A DNA stretch of 64,000 bases from Candidatus Fimenecus excrementavium (lineage in GTDB: Bacteria > Bacillota > Clostridia > Oscillospirales > Acutalibacteraceae), in NCBI GenBank assembly GCA_018712805.1, contig DVGI01000030.1, forward strand, positions 18,358-82,357. Direction: 5' to 3'. Below, one piece after another: positions 19,253 to 27,757 of the stretch. Under the pieces are notes generated by a model. The model ran no database searches. It worked only from the letters and a program-made list of their open reading frames with translations, and was not told the origin of the DNA. Each line of letters begins with the position of its first letter. The first letter of the stretch is position 1. The position numbers were made by a program, and so were the translations under genes.

Positions 19253-21007
19253 ATGGCAGACAGAACACACAACTGCAATGAACTGACTTTGAAAAATTTG
19301 GGCGAGACCGTGACGCTTGCCGGCTGGGTGGACACCGTCCGCGACCACGGCGGCGTGGCGTTTGTCGATTTGCGCGACCAATACGGCATCACGCAGATTG
19401 TCGTCCACGACGAAGCGATGCTCTCGAGCATGCACAAAGAAAACGTCATTTCCGTGACCGGCGAAGTGGTCCGCCGTGACGAAGAAACCGTCAACCCCAA
19501 GCTTGCCACCGGCGAATTGGAAGTCCACGTCAAAGAACTGACGGTGCTCGGCGCGTGCACAAGCCCCCTGCCGTTTGACGTGAGCGAATCGACCGAAACG
19601 CGCGAAGACGTGCGTTTAACTTATCGTTTCTTAGATTTGCGCAACAAGAAAGTGCACGACAACATTTTGTTCCGAAGCGAAGTTGTCCGCTTTCTGCGCG
19701 AGAAAATGGAGTCGCTCGACTTTACCGAAATCACGACCCCGATTTTGACCTGCTCGTCGCCCGAAGGTGCGCGCGACTACATTATCCCCTCCCGCAAACA
19801 CGAGGGCAAGTTTTACGCGCTGCCCCAGGCACCCCAGCAGTTTAAACAGCTTTTGATGGTGTCGGGCTTCGACAAATATTTCCAAATTGCGCCCTGCTTC
19901 CGCGACGAAGACGCGCGCGCCGACCGTTCGCCCGGCGAATTTTATCAGCTCGACTTTGAAATGGCGTTCGCCACACAAGAAGACGTCTTTGCCGTGGCGG
20001 AGGACGTGCTGTATGACACCTTCACAAAATTCGGCGGCGGCAAGCCGGTTTCGAAAGCCCCGTTCCGCCGCATTCCGTTTGAAGAAGCCATGCTCAAATA
20101 CGGCACCGACAAGCCGGACCTTCGCAACCCGCTCGAAATCGTCGATTTGACCGACTATTTCCGCGACGTCGAGTTTAAACCGTTCCAAGGGCGCCCCGTG
20201 CGCGGGATTGTCGCCCCCGGCTGCGGAAAACAAAGCAAATCTTTCTTTGAAAAAATGCTCGAATACGCGATGTCCATCGGCATGAAAGGCCTTGGCTATC
20301 TGACCGTGCTCGAAGACGGTTCATTCAAAGGCCCGATTGCGAAATTCCTTTCCGACGAAAAGAAAGCGGCGCTCACCGAAATGCTGTCTTTAAAGACCGA
20401 CGACACGCTGTTCTTCATTTGCGACTCGATTAAAGTCGTCAACCTCCTGGCGGGGCAAATCCGCACGGCGCTCGGCGAACGCATGAATCTTATTGACAAA
20501 GACCGGTTCGAGATGTGCTTTATTACGGATTTCCCGATGTATGAAAAGAACGAAGAGGGCAAGCTTGACTTCACCCACAACCCGTTCTCCATGCCGCAGG
20601 GCGAAATGGACGCGCTCGAAAACCAAGACCCGCTGACGATTAAGGCGTATCAGTACGACATCGTCTGCAACGGCGTCGAGCTTTCTTCCGGCGCGGTTCG
20701 AAACCACCGCCCCGACATTATGATTAAAGCGTTTGAGCTTGCGGGCTACACCGCCGACGAAGTGGAAAAACGCTTCGGCGCGCTGTTCCGCGCGTTCCAT
20801 TACGGAGCACCGCCGCACGCAGGTATGGCGCCCGGCGTAGACCGCATGATTATGCTTTTGAAAGACGAAGAAAATATCCGCGAGGTCATCGCGTTCCCGA
20901 TGAACTCCAACGCACAGGATATGCTTTTGGGCGCGCCGAACACCGTTTCCGAACAGCAGCTTCGCGAAGTGCACATCAAGCTGTGCCGCCCCGTGCCCGA
21001 AAAATAA
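19253..21007 (+). CDS. aspS: Aspartyl-tRNA synthetase
   Basis: 584-residue class II synthetase that charges tRNA-Asp. N-terminal OB-fold anticodon-binding domain (LAGWVDTVRDHGGVAFVDLRD), motif 2 region FRDEDARADRSPGEFYQLDFEM, bacterial GAD insertion domain in the middle, and motif 3 GMAPGVDRMIMLL near the C-terminus. Start chosen at ATG 19253 with GGAG just before; the frame extends upstream to 19202 without family similarity. The SPGEFYQLD form of motif 2 is a known subtype of the bacterial enzyme. Discriminating versus non-discriminating character cannot be decided here, though a complete GatCAB is present in the window. Confidence 0.95.
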   Translation: MADRTHNCNELTLKNLGETVTLAGWVDTVRDHGGVAFVDLRDQYGITQIVVHDEAMLSSMHKENVISVTGEVVRRDEETVNPKLATGELEVHVKELTVLGACTSPLPFDVSESTETREDVRLTYRFLDLRNKKVHDNILFRSEVVRFLREKMESLDFTEITTPILTCSSPEGARDYIIPSRKHEGKFYALPQAPQQFKQLLMVSGFDKYFQIAPCFRDEDARADRSPGEFYQLDFEMAFATQEDVFAVAEDVLYDTFTKFGGGKPVSKAPFRRIPFEEAMLKYGTDKPDLRNPLEIVDLTDYFRDVEFKPFQGRPVRGIVAPGCGKQSKSFFEKMLEYAMSIGMKGLGYLTVLEDGSFKGPIAKFLSDEKKAALTEMLSLKTDDTLFFICDSIKVVNLLAGQIRTALGERMNLIDKDRFEMCFITDFPMYEKNEEGKLDFTHNPFSMPQGEMDALENQDPLTIKAYQYDIVCNGVELSSGAVRNHRPDIMIKAFELAGYTADEVEKRFGALFRAFHYGAPPHAGMAPGVDRMIMLLKDEENIREVIAFPMNSNAQDMLLGAPNTVSEQQLREVHIKLCRPVPEK

Positions 21008-21022
21008 TTTGGAGGAAGCAAA

Positions 21023-22453
21023 ATGAAAGACATTTACGAAAGCCCGCTGAATTCCCGTTACGCGAGCAAAGAAATGAAATATATCTTCTCGCCGGATTTT
21101 AAATTCCGCACTTGGCGCAAGCTTTGGATTGCCCTTGCCGAAAGCGAGAAAGAGTTGGGGCTCCCGATTACCGACGAACAGATTGCGGAACTCAAAGCCC
21201 ACGCCGACGACATCAACTATGACGTTGCCGAGGCGCAGGAAAAGGAAGTCCGCCACGACGTAATGAGCCACGTGTACGCCTACGGCAAGCAGTGCCCGAA
21301 AGCAAAAGGCATTATCCACCTGGGCGCGACGTCCTGCTATGTCGGCGACAACACCGATGTGATCATTATGACTGAGGGCTTGAAACTCGTCCGCAAAAAG
21401 CTTGTGAACCTGATTGACAAGCTCGCGAAATTTGCCGACGAATACAAAGCCATGCCCTGCCTTGCGTTTACCCACTTCCAGCCCGCCCAGCCGACCACCG
21501 TCGGCAAGCGCGCAAGTCTTTGGCTGATGGATTTGCTGATGGATATGTCGCAGCTGGAATTCCAGCTGTCGCAAATGCGGCTTTTGGGCTCCAAAGGCAC
21601 GACCGGCACGCAGGCAAGCTTTATGGAGCTTTTCGAGGGCGACGAAGAAAAGGTCAAGGCGCTCGACCGCAAAATTGCCGAAAAAATGGGCTTTGACCGC
21701 TGCTTCCCGGTTTCGGGCCAGACCTATCCGCGCAAATTAGACAGCCAGGTGCTTTATACCCTTGCGGGGATTGCGCAGTCCGCGCACAAATTCTCGAACG
21801 ATTTGCGCCTGTTACAGCATTTGAAAGAAATCGAAGAGCCGTTTGAAGAGAACCAAATCGGGTCTTCCGCAATGGCTTACAAGCGCAACCCGATGCGTTC
21901 CGAGCGCATCGCGTCTTTGTCGCGCTATGTGATTGCCGACACGTTAAATCCCGCGATCACCGCCGCGACCCAGTGGTTTGAGCGCACGCTGGACGATTCC
22001 GCCAACAAGCGCATCAGCATTCCCGAGGGCTTCCTTGCGGTGGACGCGATTTTGGAGTTGTATATTAACGTCGTAAGCGGCCTGGTCGTTTACTCGAAGA
22101 TGATTGAAAAACGCTTAAACGAGGAGCTTCCCTTTATGGCTACGGAAAACATCATGATGGCCGCGGTCAAAAAAGGCGGCGACCGGCAGGAACTCCACGA
22201 GCGTATCCGCCAGCACTCCATGGCGGCGGGCAGCGTCGTCAAAGTTGAGGGCAAGCCCAACGATTTGCCGGAGCGCATTGCTTCGGACGAAGCGTTCGGC
22301 TTAACGCTTGAGGAAATCCGCGCGGAAATGGTGCCGTCGAACTTCATCGGCCGCGCCCCGTCGCAGGTGACCGAGCTTTTGGAAAACGACGTGCGTCCGA
22401 TTTTGGAAAAATACAAAGACCTGCTCGGGCTCGAAGTCGAAATCAAGGTTTAA
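21023..22453 (+). CDS. purB: Adenylosuccinate lyase
   Basis: 476 residues, cytoplasmic. Cleaves adenylosuccinate and SAICAR in purine synthesis, releasing fumarate. Superfamily marks: [10 protein letters not shown], the TH.Q segment [15 protein letters not shown] and the signature loop [17 protein letters not shown] with its catalytic serine region. 15 nt after aspS with GGAGG, so co-transcribed. The length and the [19 protein letters not shown] form resemble the longer, eukaryote-like PurB branch found in many Clostridia. Another purine gene, guaB, lies at 35-36.5 kb on the other strand. Confidence 0.95.
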   Translation: MKDIYESPLNSRYASKEMKYIFSPDFKFRTWRKLWIALAESEKELGLPITDEQIAELKAHADDINYDVAEAQEKEVRHDVMSHVYAYGKQCPKAKGIIHLGATSCYVGDNTDVIIMTEGLKLVRKKLVNLIDKLAKFADEYKAMPCLAFTHFQPAQPTTVGKRASLWLMDLLMDMSQLEFQLSQMRLLGSKGTTGTQASFMELFEGDEEKVKALDRKIAEKMGFDRCFPVSGQTYPRKLDSQVLYTLAGIAQSAHKFSNDLRLLQHLKEIEEPFEENQIGSSAMAYKRNPMRSERIASLSRYVIADTLNPAITAATQWFERTLDDSANKRISIPEGFLAVDAILELYINVVSGLVVYSKMIEKRLNEELPFMATENIMMAAVKKGGDRQELHERIRQHSMAAGSVVKVEGKPNDLPERIASDEAFGLTLEEIRAEMVPSNFIGRAPSQVTELLENDVRPILEKYKDLLGLEVEIKV

Positions 22454-22509
22454 CCGTTTTTCGGGGGAAAAGTTCTTTTCAAACCGGGCGAAATAAAGGA
22501 AGTGTTTAT

Positions 22510-23556
22510 ATGCGGTATACAGGTGAAACCTGCCCCGTCTGCAACCAGGTGTTTCAAGAGGACGACGATATTGTCGTCTGCCCGGACTGCGGCACGCCGC
22601 ACCACAGAAAATGCTATTTGAAAAATAAACATTGCGCGAACGAGGCGCTGCACCAAAGCGGCTTTGTTTGGGCGCCGACGGCCGCGCCGGAGACGATGGC
22701 ACAGCCGGGAAATACGGTGCCGCCCGCGTTCGGGCAGCAGCCCCCCTACGGGCAGACGTCCGACGACGGGCACAAAATCGTGTTCTGCCCCAACTGCGGC
22801 GCGCAGAACCCGGCGGAAGAGCCGAACTGCTTAAACTGCGGCACGCGGCTTTACAACAACCCGCAATACCGTTCGCCTTATCCCCCGCAGGTGCAGCTGC
22901 CCGACATGACCCACCGCGTATTTCGCGCGGGTCCCGTTCCGATTTCGCCGAACGACAAAATCGGCGAAAACGCCGTGGGCGACACGGCGGAATTTGTCCA
23001 GTCGGGTGCGGCGCGTTATATCCCGAAATTTTACGCGATGGAAAAGTCCGGCAAAAAAGTTTCGTGGAACTGGGCGGCGTTTCTTTTCGCGCCCTACTGG
23101 TTCTTTTACCGCAAGCTTTACGCCGTCGGGGCGGTGGTTTTGGTGCTTCTGACGCTCGCGTCGGGGCTTACCTCCACGCCGCGCGTTTTGGAAGCGACCG
23201 ATGCGGCGAACACGACGATGGAGCAGTTTTACGCCGGCGAGCTTTCCCCGGAAGAGGCGCAGGCAAGCTATATGGAAACCTACAAACAGTTGTTTTCCAT
23301 GCCGGAAGTGCCGGCGTATTTCGGAATTACCTTTGCGCTGCATTTGCTTTCGGGGCTGTTCGCAAATTATTTGTATTTGCAAAAAACGAAAAAAGACGTG
23401 AAACGGCTGCGCGAAGAATGCGCAACGCAGGAGGAATACCGCTTTAAGCTGTTCCGGCGCGGCGGGGTTTCGCTGCTGCTCTGCCTTTTGTCCATCGGCA
23501 TTTATTACGCGGCGTCAACGCTTGTCAGTCTTGCAATTTTTCATCTTTTATCGTAA
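22510..23556 (+). CDS. Prokaryotic RING-finger/zinc-ribbon/DUF2628 membrane protein
   Basis: 348 residues. N-terminal treble-clef of prokaryotic RING type (CPVCNQVF, then CPDCGTPHHRKCY, then a further His/Cys, residues 8-45). A proline/glycine linker follows, then a zinc ribbon (CPNCGAQNPAEEPNCLNCG, about residues 96-114), another linker and a C-terminal DUF2628-type domain (YIPKFYAMEKSGKKVSWNW, then FAPYWFFYRKLY) with about three transmembrane helices. Function is unknown. Such zinc-domain proteins in Clostridia are thought to be membrane-associated sensors or scaffolds. Follows purB with a 56-nt gap. Confidence 0.8.
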   Translation: MRYTGETCPVCNQVFQEDDDIVVCPDCGTPHHRKCYLKNKHCANEALHQSGFVWAPTAAPETMAQPGNTVPPAFGQQPPYGQTSDDGHKIVFCPNCGAQNPAEEPNCLNCGTRLYNNPQYRSPYPPQVQLPDMTHRVFRAGPVPISPNDKIGENAVGDTAEFVQSGAARYIPKFYAMEKSGKKVSWNWAAFLFAPYWFFYRKLYAVGAVVLVLLTLASGLTSTPRVLEATDAANTTMEQFYAGELSPEEAQASYMETYKQLFSMPEVPAYFGITFALHLLSGLFANYLYLQKTKKDVKRLREECATQEEYRFKLFRRGGVSLLLCLLSIGIYYAASTLVSLAIFHLLS

Positions 23557-23614
23557 ACTAATTTTGTAAGCAACAGTTTTACTGTTCGATATTTATTTTA
23601 TAAGGGGCGTCATT

Positions 23615-24490
23615 ATGAAAATCACAAAAGCCATTATTCCCGCAGCGGGCCTGGGCACCAGAGTTTTGCCCGCGTCCAAAGCCGTTCCGAAAGAAATGCT
23701 GAACATTGTGGACAAACCCGCGATTCAGTATATCGTCGAGGAAGCGGTTGCCGCCGGCATCACCGACATTTTAATTGTCACCAACCGCGGCAAAGGTGTT
23801 ATTGAAGACCACTTTGACCACTCGTTTGAGCTCGAAACCAAGCTCAAAGGCAACCCGGCAAAGGCGAAAATTCTGGAAAGCGTCGAAGCCTGCGCCAATC
23901 TCGCCAACATCTATTATATCCGCCAGAAAGAGACCAAAGGCCTCGGTCACGCGGTGCTTTGCGCCAAGAGCTTCGTCGGCAACGAGCCGTTCGCGGTTAT
24001 GTACGGTGACGACGTTATCATCTCGGAAGACCCGGTTATCGGTCAGCTTTGCCGCGCTTATGAAAAATACGGCTGCGGCGTTGTCGGCGTAAAGGAAGTG
24101 CCGCGCGAAGACGTGCCGAAATACTGCACGCTCGACGTCACCCCGCTCGAAGACAAAATCATGCAGGTGCACAACATCATCGAAAAGCCCACGCCGGACC
24201 AGATTATGTCCTGCTATTCGATTTTGGGCCGTGTGGTTATGCCGCCCGAAATTTTCGATTTGATTGAAAAGACCCCCGCCGACCCGAAGAGCGGCGAAGT
24301 CTATTTCACCGATGCAATGCTCGACCTCGCAAGCCGCGGTCAGCTTAACGCGGTCGATTTTGACGGCGTGCGTTATGACATGGGCAACAAGCTCGGCATT
24401 ATGCAGGCGAACTGCGAAATCGCGCTCAAGCACCCGGAAATCGGCGAAGATTTCAAAGCCTATCTGAAAAAACTCGCCGCTACATTATAA
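23615..24490 (+). CDS. galU: UTP-glucose-1-phosphate uridylyltransferase
   Basis: 291 residues; makes UDP-glucose from UTP and glucose-1-phosphate for cell-wall glycopolymers and galactose metabolism. Nucleotidyltransferase signature GLGTRVLPASKAVPKEMLNIVDKP at the N-terminus (residues 12-35), YGDDVII for metal and UTP binding, IIEKPTPDQIMS, and GEVYFTDAM near the C-terminus. Full length for the bacterial GalU family. A ribosome site AAGGGG lies before the ATG. The gene ends in a repeat field (a family-D hairpin head starts four nt after the stop) and is terminated at about 24605. Confidence 0.95.
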   Translation: MKITKAIIPAAGLGTRVLPASKAVPKEMLNIVDKPAIQYIVEEAVAAGITDILIVTNRGKGVIEDHFDHSFELETKLKGNPAKAKILESVEACANLANIYYIRQKETKGLGHAVLCAKSFVGNEPFAVMYGDDVIISEDPVIGQLCRAYEKYGCGVVGVKEVPREDVPKYCTLDVTPLEDKIMQVHNIIEKPTPDQIMSCYSILGRVVMPPEIFDLIEKTPADPKSGEVYFTDAMLDLASRGQLNAVDFDGVRYDMGNKLGIMQANCEIALKHPEIGEDFKAYLKKLAATL

Positions 24491-24493
24491 GCA

Positions 24494-24602
24494 GCGCGTG
24501 CCAACGCGCTGTGAATCGCGGCACGGGCTGCCGCGCGGCAAATCGCGTAGATAGTTCGATTATTTCTTTACTTCCCTAACCCGGAAGAAACTGAAATCAA
24601 AT
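24494..24602 (+). repeat. Family-D repeat with GCGCGT hairpin heads
   Basis: Starts four nt past the galU stop. The GCGCGT/ACGCGC hairpin (24494-24509), then GTGAATCGCGG, a GC-rich second head, then the D body from AATCGCG at 24541 to CCCGGAAGAAACTGAAATC. Confidence 0.75.
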
Positions 24603-24604
24603 TT

Positions 24605-24638
24605 ATATGGGCGGTGGTAATCACCGCCCATATTTTTA
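24605..24638 (+). terminator. Terminator downstream of galU
   Basis: ATATGGGCGGTG pairs perfectly with CACCGCCCATAT, followed by TTTTTATCC. About 115 nt past the stop, after the repeat. Confidence 0.85.
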
Positions 24639-24702
24639 TCCGAAATCGTCCTAATATGGATTTTGCGGACAGTTGCAAGGGCTGTCTGCATGATTTAGAA
24701 AA

Positions 24703-24914
24703 TTCCCGGTCGGGCGAAAAAGAAAATTTTTTACAAACTGTCTGCCCGAAAGTAAAATTTCGCCCGCCTTTTCAAAGGCGGTGGTTTCCAAAGGTAAAAC
24801 CTTTGGTCGCTCCGCGCACGGAGCGAAATCTTTTGCCGTAAGAAAGCGCAGGAGGGGAGCCGAAACAGTCCGGCGGACTGTTTTGGCGTGGGGAACCCTC
24901 GCCGGGGGTTCCCC
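24703..24914 (+). repeat. Family-A multi-hairpin element, copy 2
   Basis: About 212 nt starting CCCGGTCGGGCG. Stems: CCGCCTTT/AAAGGCGG, CCAAAGGT/ACCTTTGG, GCTCCG/CGGAGC, AACAGTCCG/CGGACTGTT and GGGGAACCC/GGGTTCCCC. A family-D element follows directly. Confidence 0.85.
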
Positions 24915-24975
24915 GAATCGCGTAGGTAGTGCGTGATTATCTTTACTTTTTAGAGCCGGTATCGGCTGAAATCAA
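24915..24975 (+). repeat. Family-D element
   Basis: GAATCGCGTAGGTAGTGCG body followed by GATTATCTTTACTTTTTAG and GCCGGTATCGGC. It abuts the family-A copy and is followed five nt later by the 88-bp GTAG element. Confidence 0.7.
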
Positions 24976-24980
24976 ATATT

Positions 24981-25068
24981 GTAGGGGCGGGTGATTCCCC
25001 TTTCAGGGGAAATGTCTGCGCAGCAGACAAAAGGGTGCCTGAATTCGGAGAATTTCCATCCCCGCCCG
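24981..25068 (+). repeat. 88-bp GTAG-headed REP-like element, copy 1
   Basis: Begins GTAGGGGCGGG and ends CCCCGCCCG, so its ends pair, enclosing smaller hairpins (TCCCC/GGGGA and TGTCTG/CAGACA). It is 87 of 88 bases identical to 42913-43000. Confidence 0.85.
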
Positions 25069-25102
25069 TTCTTTTTGTGCCGCCGGCGGTGCCGACCGCA
25101 CC

Positions 25103-25166
25103 GATTACGAGTAGATAGTGCGATTATTTCTTTACTTTCGTAACCCGAAAGAAACTAAAATCAAAT
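25103..25166 (+). repeat. Family-D element
   Basis: GATTACGAGTAGATAGTGCGATT body followed by a CTTTC/GAAAG mini-hairpin and AAATCAAAT; directly precedes a terminator stem. Confidence 0.65.
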
Positions 25167-25170
25167 AAAT

Positions 25171-25202
25171 AAAAAAGGGCGGTGATAACACCGTCCTTTT
25201 TT
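25171..25202. terminator. Bidirectional terminator between repeat field and amylase gene
   Basis: AAAAAAGGGCGGTG and CACCGTCCTTTTTT flank a 4-nt loop with one G-T pair. A and T runs on both sides suit both directions. It closes the leftward amylase gene, whose stop is ~50 nt away. Confidence 0.85.
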
Positions 25203-25254
25203 CTTATCTTATTCTGTTTTTTTTGCCGTGCAAATTTCCCTTTTCACGCGATAG

Positions 25255-27120
25255 TTAAAATTTAAGTATCACGCAGCCGGTCGCGGGAACGCGGACAAAA
25301 GAGGTCACCGGATTTCCGTGCAAAAGCTCGGTTTTATTAAACCAGCGCTCCGGCAGATTATAGGAAATTTCCTGTTCGTTGCGGTTGGCAATCACCAAAA
25401 TTTCGCCCTTTTCCGACGCGCGCGTATATGCTACGCAGCCGAGCGTCGCCGACAAAAAGCGGATTTCACCGTCTTGAAGACACGGGAGTGACTGCCGCAG
25501 TTTGCCGAGTTTTTGATAAAACGCCAAAAGCGGCTTATTTTCTTTGCCCCACGGGTAATAACCGCGGTTAAACGGGTCTTTGTAACCCTCGAGCCCTGCT
25601 TCGTCGCCGTAATACACCGACGGCACGCCGGGGAGCGTGTATTGGAGCACCGCGGCGAACATCATAAGTGTAATGCCCTTTTCATATTCTTCGGGCGTCA
25701 GTTTCTGCTGCGACTGCCATTCGCGTCCGTGGTACTGGGCGCTTTCGCCCATGATTTTGGTAATCGCGCGTTCGGTGTCGTGGGTGCCGATGTGATTCAT
25801 CATCACGTCGAGCGCGGGTTTCGGGTAATGTTCCACAATCGAGAGCACCGCGCTTTGGAATCCCTCCGCCAAACCGCTTCGCGCAAAATTCAGCACCGCG
25901 CGCGCGAACGGATAATTCATCACGCTGTCGAGCTGGCCGCCGAGGAGATACCGCCGCCGCACACCGTAAGCCCATTTGGTGGTCGCGTCCTCCCAAACCT
26001 CGCCGATGAGCACCGCGTCGGGCTTTTCCGCCTTGACCGCGCGGTTTAACGCGTCCAAAAACACGTCGGGCAGTTCGTCGGCAACGTCCAGTCGCCAGCC
26101 GGAAGCACCGAGCTTTAACCACTTGCGCGCAACGCCGTTTTCGCCGGTGATGAAGTCGAGATATTCGGGGCACGCTTCATTCACTTCCGGAAGCGTGTCA
26201 AACCCCCACCAGCTTTTGTATTTGTCGGGAAATTCCGTAAACGAATACCACGGGTAATAGGGCGATTCCTTGGAATTGTAGGCGCCGAGTGTTTTGTAGC
26301 GACCGGCGCGGTTGAAATAAACGCTGTCGTCGCCGGTGTGGGAAAAAACGCCGTCCAATACGACGCGAATGCCGCGCTTTTTCGCTTCGGCGCAAAGGGT
26401 TTTGAAGTCTTTTTCCGTTCCTAAAAGCGGGTCGATTTTCAAATAGTCCGCGGTGTTATAGCGGTGGTTGGAATGTGCTTCAAAAATCGGATTTAAATAA
26501 ATACAGGTCACGCCGAGGTCGGAAAGGTAGGGCAGTTTTTCGATAACGCCGCGAAGGTCGCCGCCGAAATAGTCGTTGTTGCGCACTTTTCCCTCTGCGT
26601 CGGGGCGCCAAAACGGGTCGTTTTCTACGTCCGTGCGCAAAATGCGATCGCTCGGCACATTCTTTTTCGGCGTGCCGGAATTGTAAAAGCGGTCGGGGAA
26701 AATCTGATAGATAATACCGCCTTTCAGCCAGTCGGGCGTCTCAAAATCTTTGTCGTAAACGGTCAGCTGCCAGTCGCTTTGTGTCCCCAAGCCGTTGGCA
26801 ATCGCGCCGACACCCTCGCTTACCTGCTGGACGCTGCCGCGCCCCCAGGAAGAATCGTAGTCAAAATGATAAAAATAAAGCCCGGGCGACGTTACCGCCA
26901 TGGAAATGTCCCACACTTCGCAGTCGTCGCCGTGCATACCCGCCCAATACATCGGGTAATCGACGACCGATTCGCCGTCTTTTTTGAGCATGAAATGGGC
27001 GCCGGTCACCGAAAAAGAGCGCGGCAAAATAAGACACAGCCGGAAAAGCTGGTCCGTTTTCACCGCGCCGGGAATATTTTTATAAAAACGGTCTCTTGCG
27101 TTATACGGAATAAAGGCCAT
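25255..27120 (-). CDS. GH13 alpha-amylase, neopullulanase/cyclomaltodextrinase-like
   Basis: 621 residues; hydrolyses alpha-1,4 (and possibly alpha-1,6) glucans or maltodextrins. No signal peptide, so intracellular. An N-terminal beta domain of about 130 residues resembles the CBM34 part of this subfamily. The TIM barrel carries the nucleophile Asp in GWRLDVADE, the acid/base Glu in LIGEVWEDA and the third Asp in IGTHDTER, with the conserved domain-B region (IFEAHSNHRYNTADY, DGVFSHTG). Start taken at ATG 27120 with GGGGGAA upstream; a longer frame to 27168 lies within the upstream gene. Overlaps the uracil-DNA glycosylase gene by 20 nt. Confidence 0.92.
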   Translation of the reverse strand: MAFIPYNARDRFYKNIPGAVKTDQLFRLCLILPRSFSVTGAHFMLKKDGESVVDYPMYWAGMHGDDCEVWDISMAVTSPGLYFYHFDYDSSWGRGSVQQVSEGVGAIANGLGTQSDWQLTVYDKDFETPDWLKGGIIYQIFPDRFYNSGTPKKNVPSDRILRTDVENDPFWRPDAEGKVRNNDYFGGDLRGVIEKLPYLSDLGVTCIYLNPIFEAHSNHRYNTADYLKIDPLLGTEKDFKTLCAEAKKRGIRVVLDGVFSHTGDDSVYFNRAGRYKTLGAYNSKESPYYPWYSFTEFPDKYKSWWGFDTLPEVNEACPEYLDFITGENGVARKWLKLGASGWRLDVADELPDVFLDALNRAVKAEKPDAVLIGEVWEDATTKWAYGVRRRYLLGGQLDSVMNYPFARAVLNFARSGLAEGFQSAVLSIVEHYPKPALDVMMNHIGTHDTERAITKIMGESAQYHGREWQSQQKLTPEEYEKGITLMMFAAVLQYTLPGVPSVYYGDEAGLEGYKDPFNRGYYPWGKENKPLLAFYQKLGKLRQSLPCLQDGEIRFLSATLGCVAYTRASEKGEILVIANRNEQEISYNLPERWFNKTELLHGNPVTSFVRVPATGCVILKF

Positions 27121-27694
27121 TGTCCGTTGTTCCCCCAAAGACTTCAGAAATTTTTTCGCGCAGTGCAATAAAATCCGAAAGCGCGTCGGCTTTTTGCGCC
27201 GGATTGCGTAAAAGCGCCGCCGGGTGGTAAGTCCCCATTAAATAACAGCCCTTGCGCTCATAAAACACGCCGTGTTCTTTCGTGACGCGAAAATCCTCGC
27301 GGATAATTTTCTGCGCGGCAATGCGCCCGAGACAGACGATGATTTTCGGGCGGATGCGTTTTACCTGCTCGCGAAGCCAGTGTTCACAGCTTGCCTGTTC
27401 TTCGGGCTTCGGGTCGCGGTTGTGCGGCGGGCGGCATTTTACAATGTTTGCGATATATACATTTTCTTCTCTCGAAAGCCCGATATGCGTAAGATATTTA
27501 TCCAAAAGCTGACCGCCCCGCCCGACGAACGCTTCGCCGGTCAGGTCTTCGTTTTCGCCCGGACCTTCGCCGACAAACAAAATCTGTGCGTCCGGGTTGC
27601 CCGCGCCGAACACGACATTCGTCCGCGTTTCGCAAAGCGAACAGGCGCGGCACTGAAGGCAGTCCTCTTTCAATTTGGTAAAACTTTCGTACAT
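27101..27694 (-). CDS. Uracil-DNA glycosylase, family 4 (Fe-S)
   Basis: 197 residues; removes uracil from DNA in base-excision repair. The motif GEGPGENEDLTGEAFVGRGG forms the uracil pocket and GTYHPAALLR is the second signature. Four cysteines (LQCRACSLC pair at residues 18-24, KCRPP, and ASCEHW) match the iron-sulfur cluster ligands of family 4. Good ribosome site GGAGG before the ATG. It follows gatB but a terminator lies between them, so it probably starts its own transcript with the amylase gene. Confidence 0.9.
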   Translation of the reverse strand: MYESFTKLKEDCLQCRACSLCETRTNVVFGAGNPDAQILFVGEGPGENEDLTGEAFVGRGGQLLDKYLTHIGLSREENVYIANIVKCRPPHNRDPKPEEQASCEHWLREQVKRIRPKIIVCLGRIAAQKIIREDFRVTKEHGVFYERKGCYLMGTYHPAALLRNPAQKADALSDFIALREKISEVFGGTTDNGLYSV

Positions 27695-27714
27695 AAGACC
27701 CTCCGAAAGAATAC

Positions 27715-27744
27715 AAAACCCCTTAAAAGCGGACTTTCAAGGGG
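27715..27744 (-). terminator. Terminator after gatB
   Basis: On the minus strand CCCCTTG/TAAGGGG-type stem (27719-27744) followed by TTTTGTATT. It lies 14 nt beyond the gatB stop. Confidence 0.75.
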
Positions 27745-27757
27745 CATCGGGTAAAAA

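Noticed and set aside
20390..21574. Long antisense frame (394 codons) across aspS/purB
   Set aside because: Shadow of two certain genes in GC-rich codons; no ribosome site and no recognisable domain.
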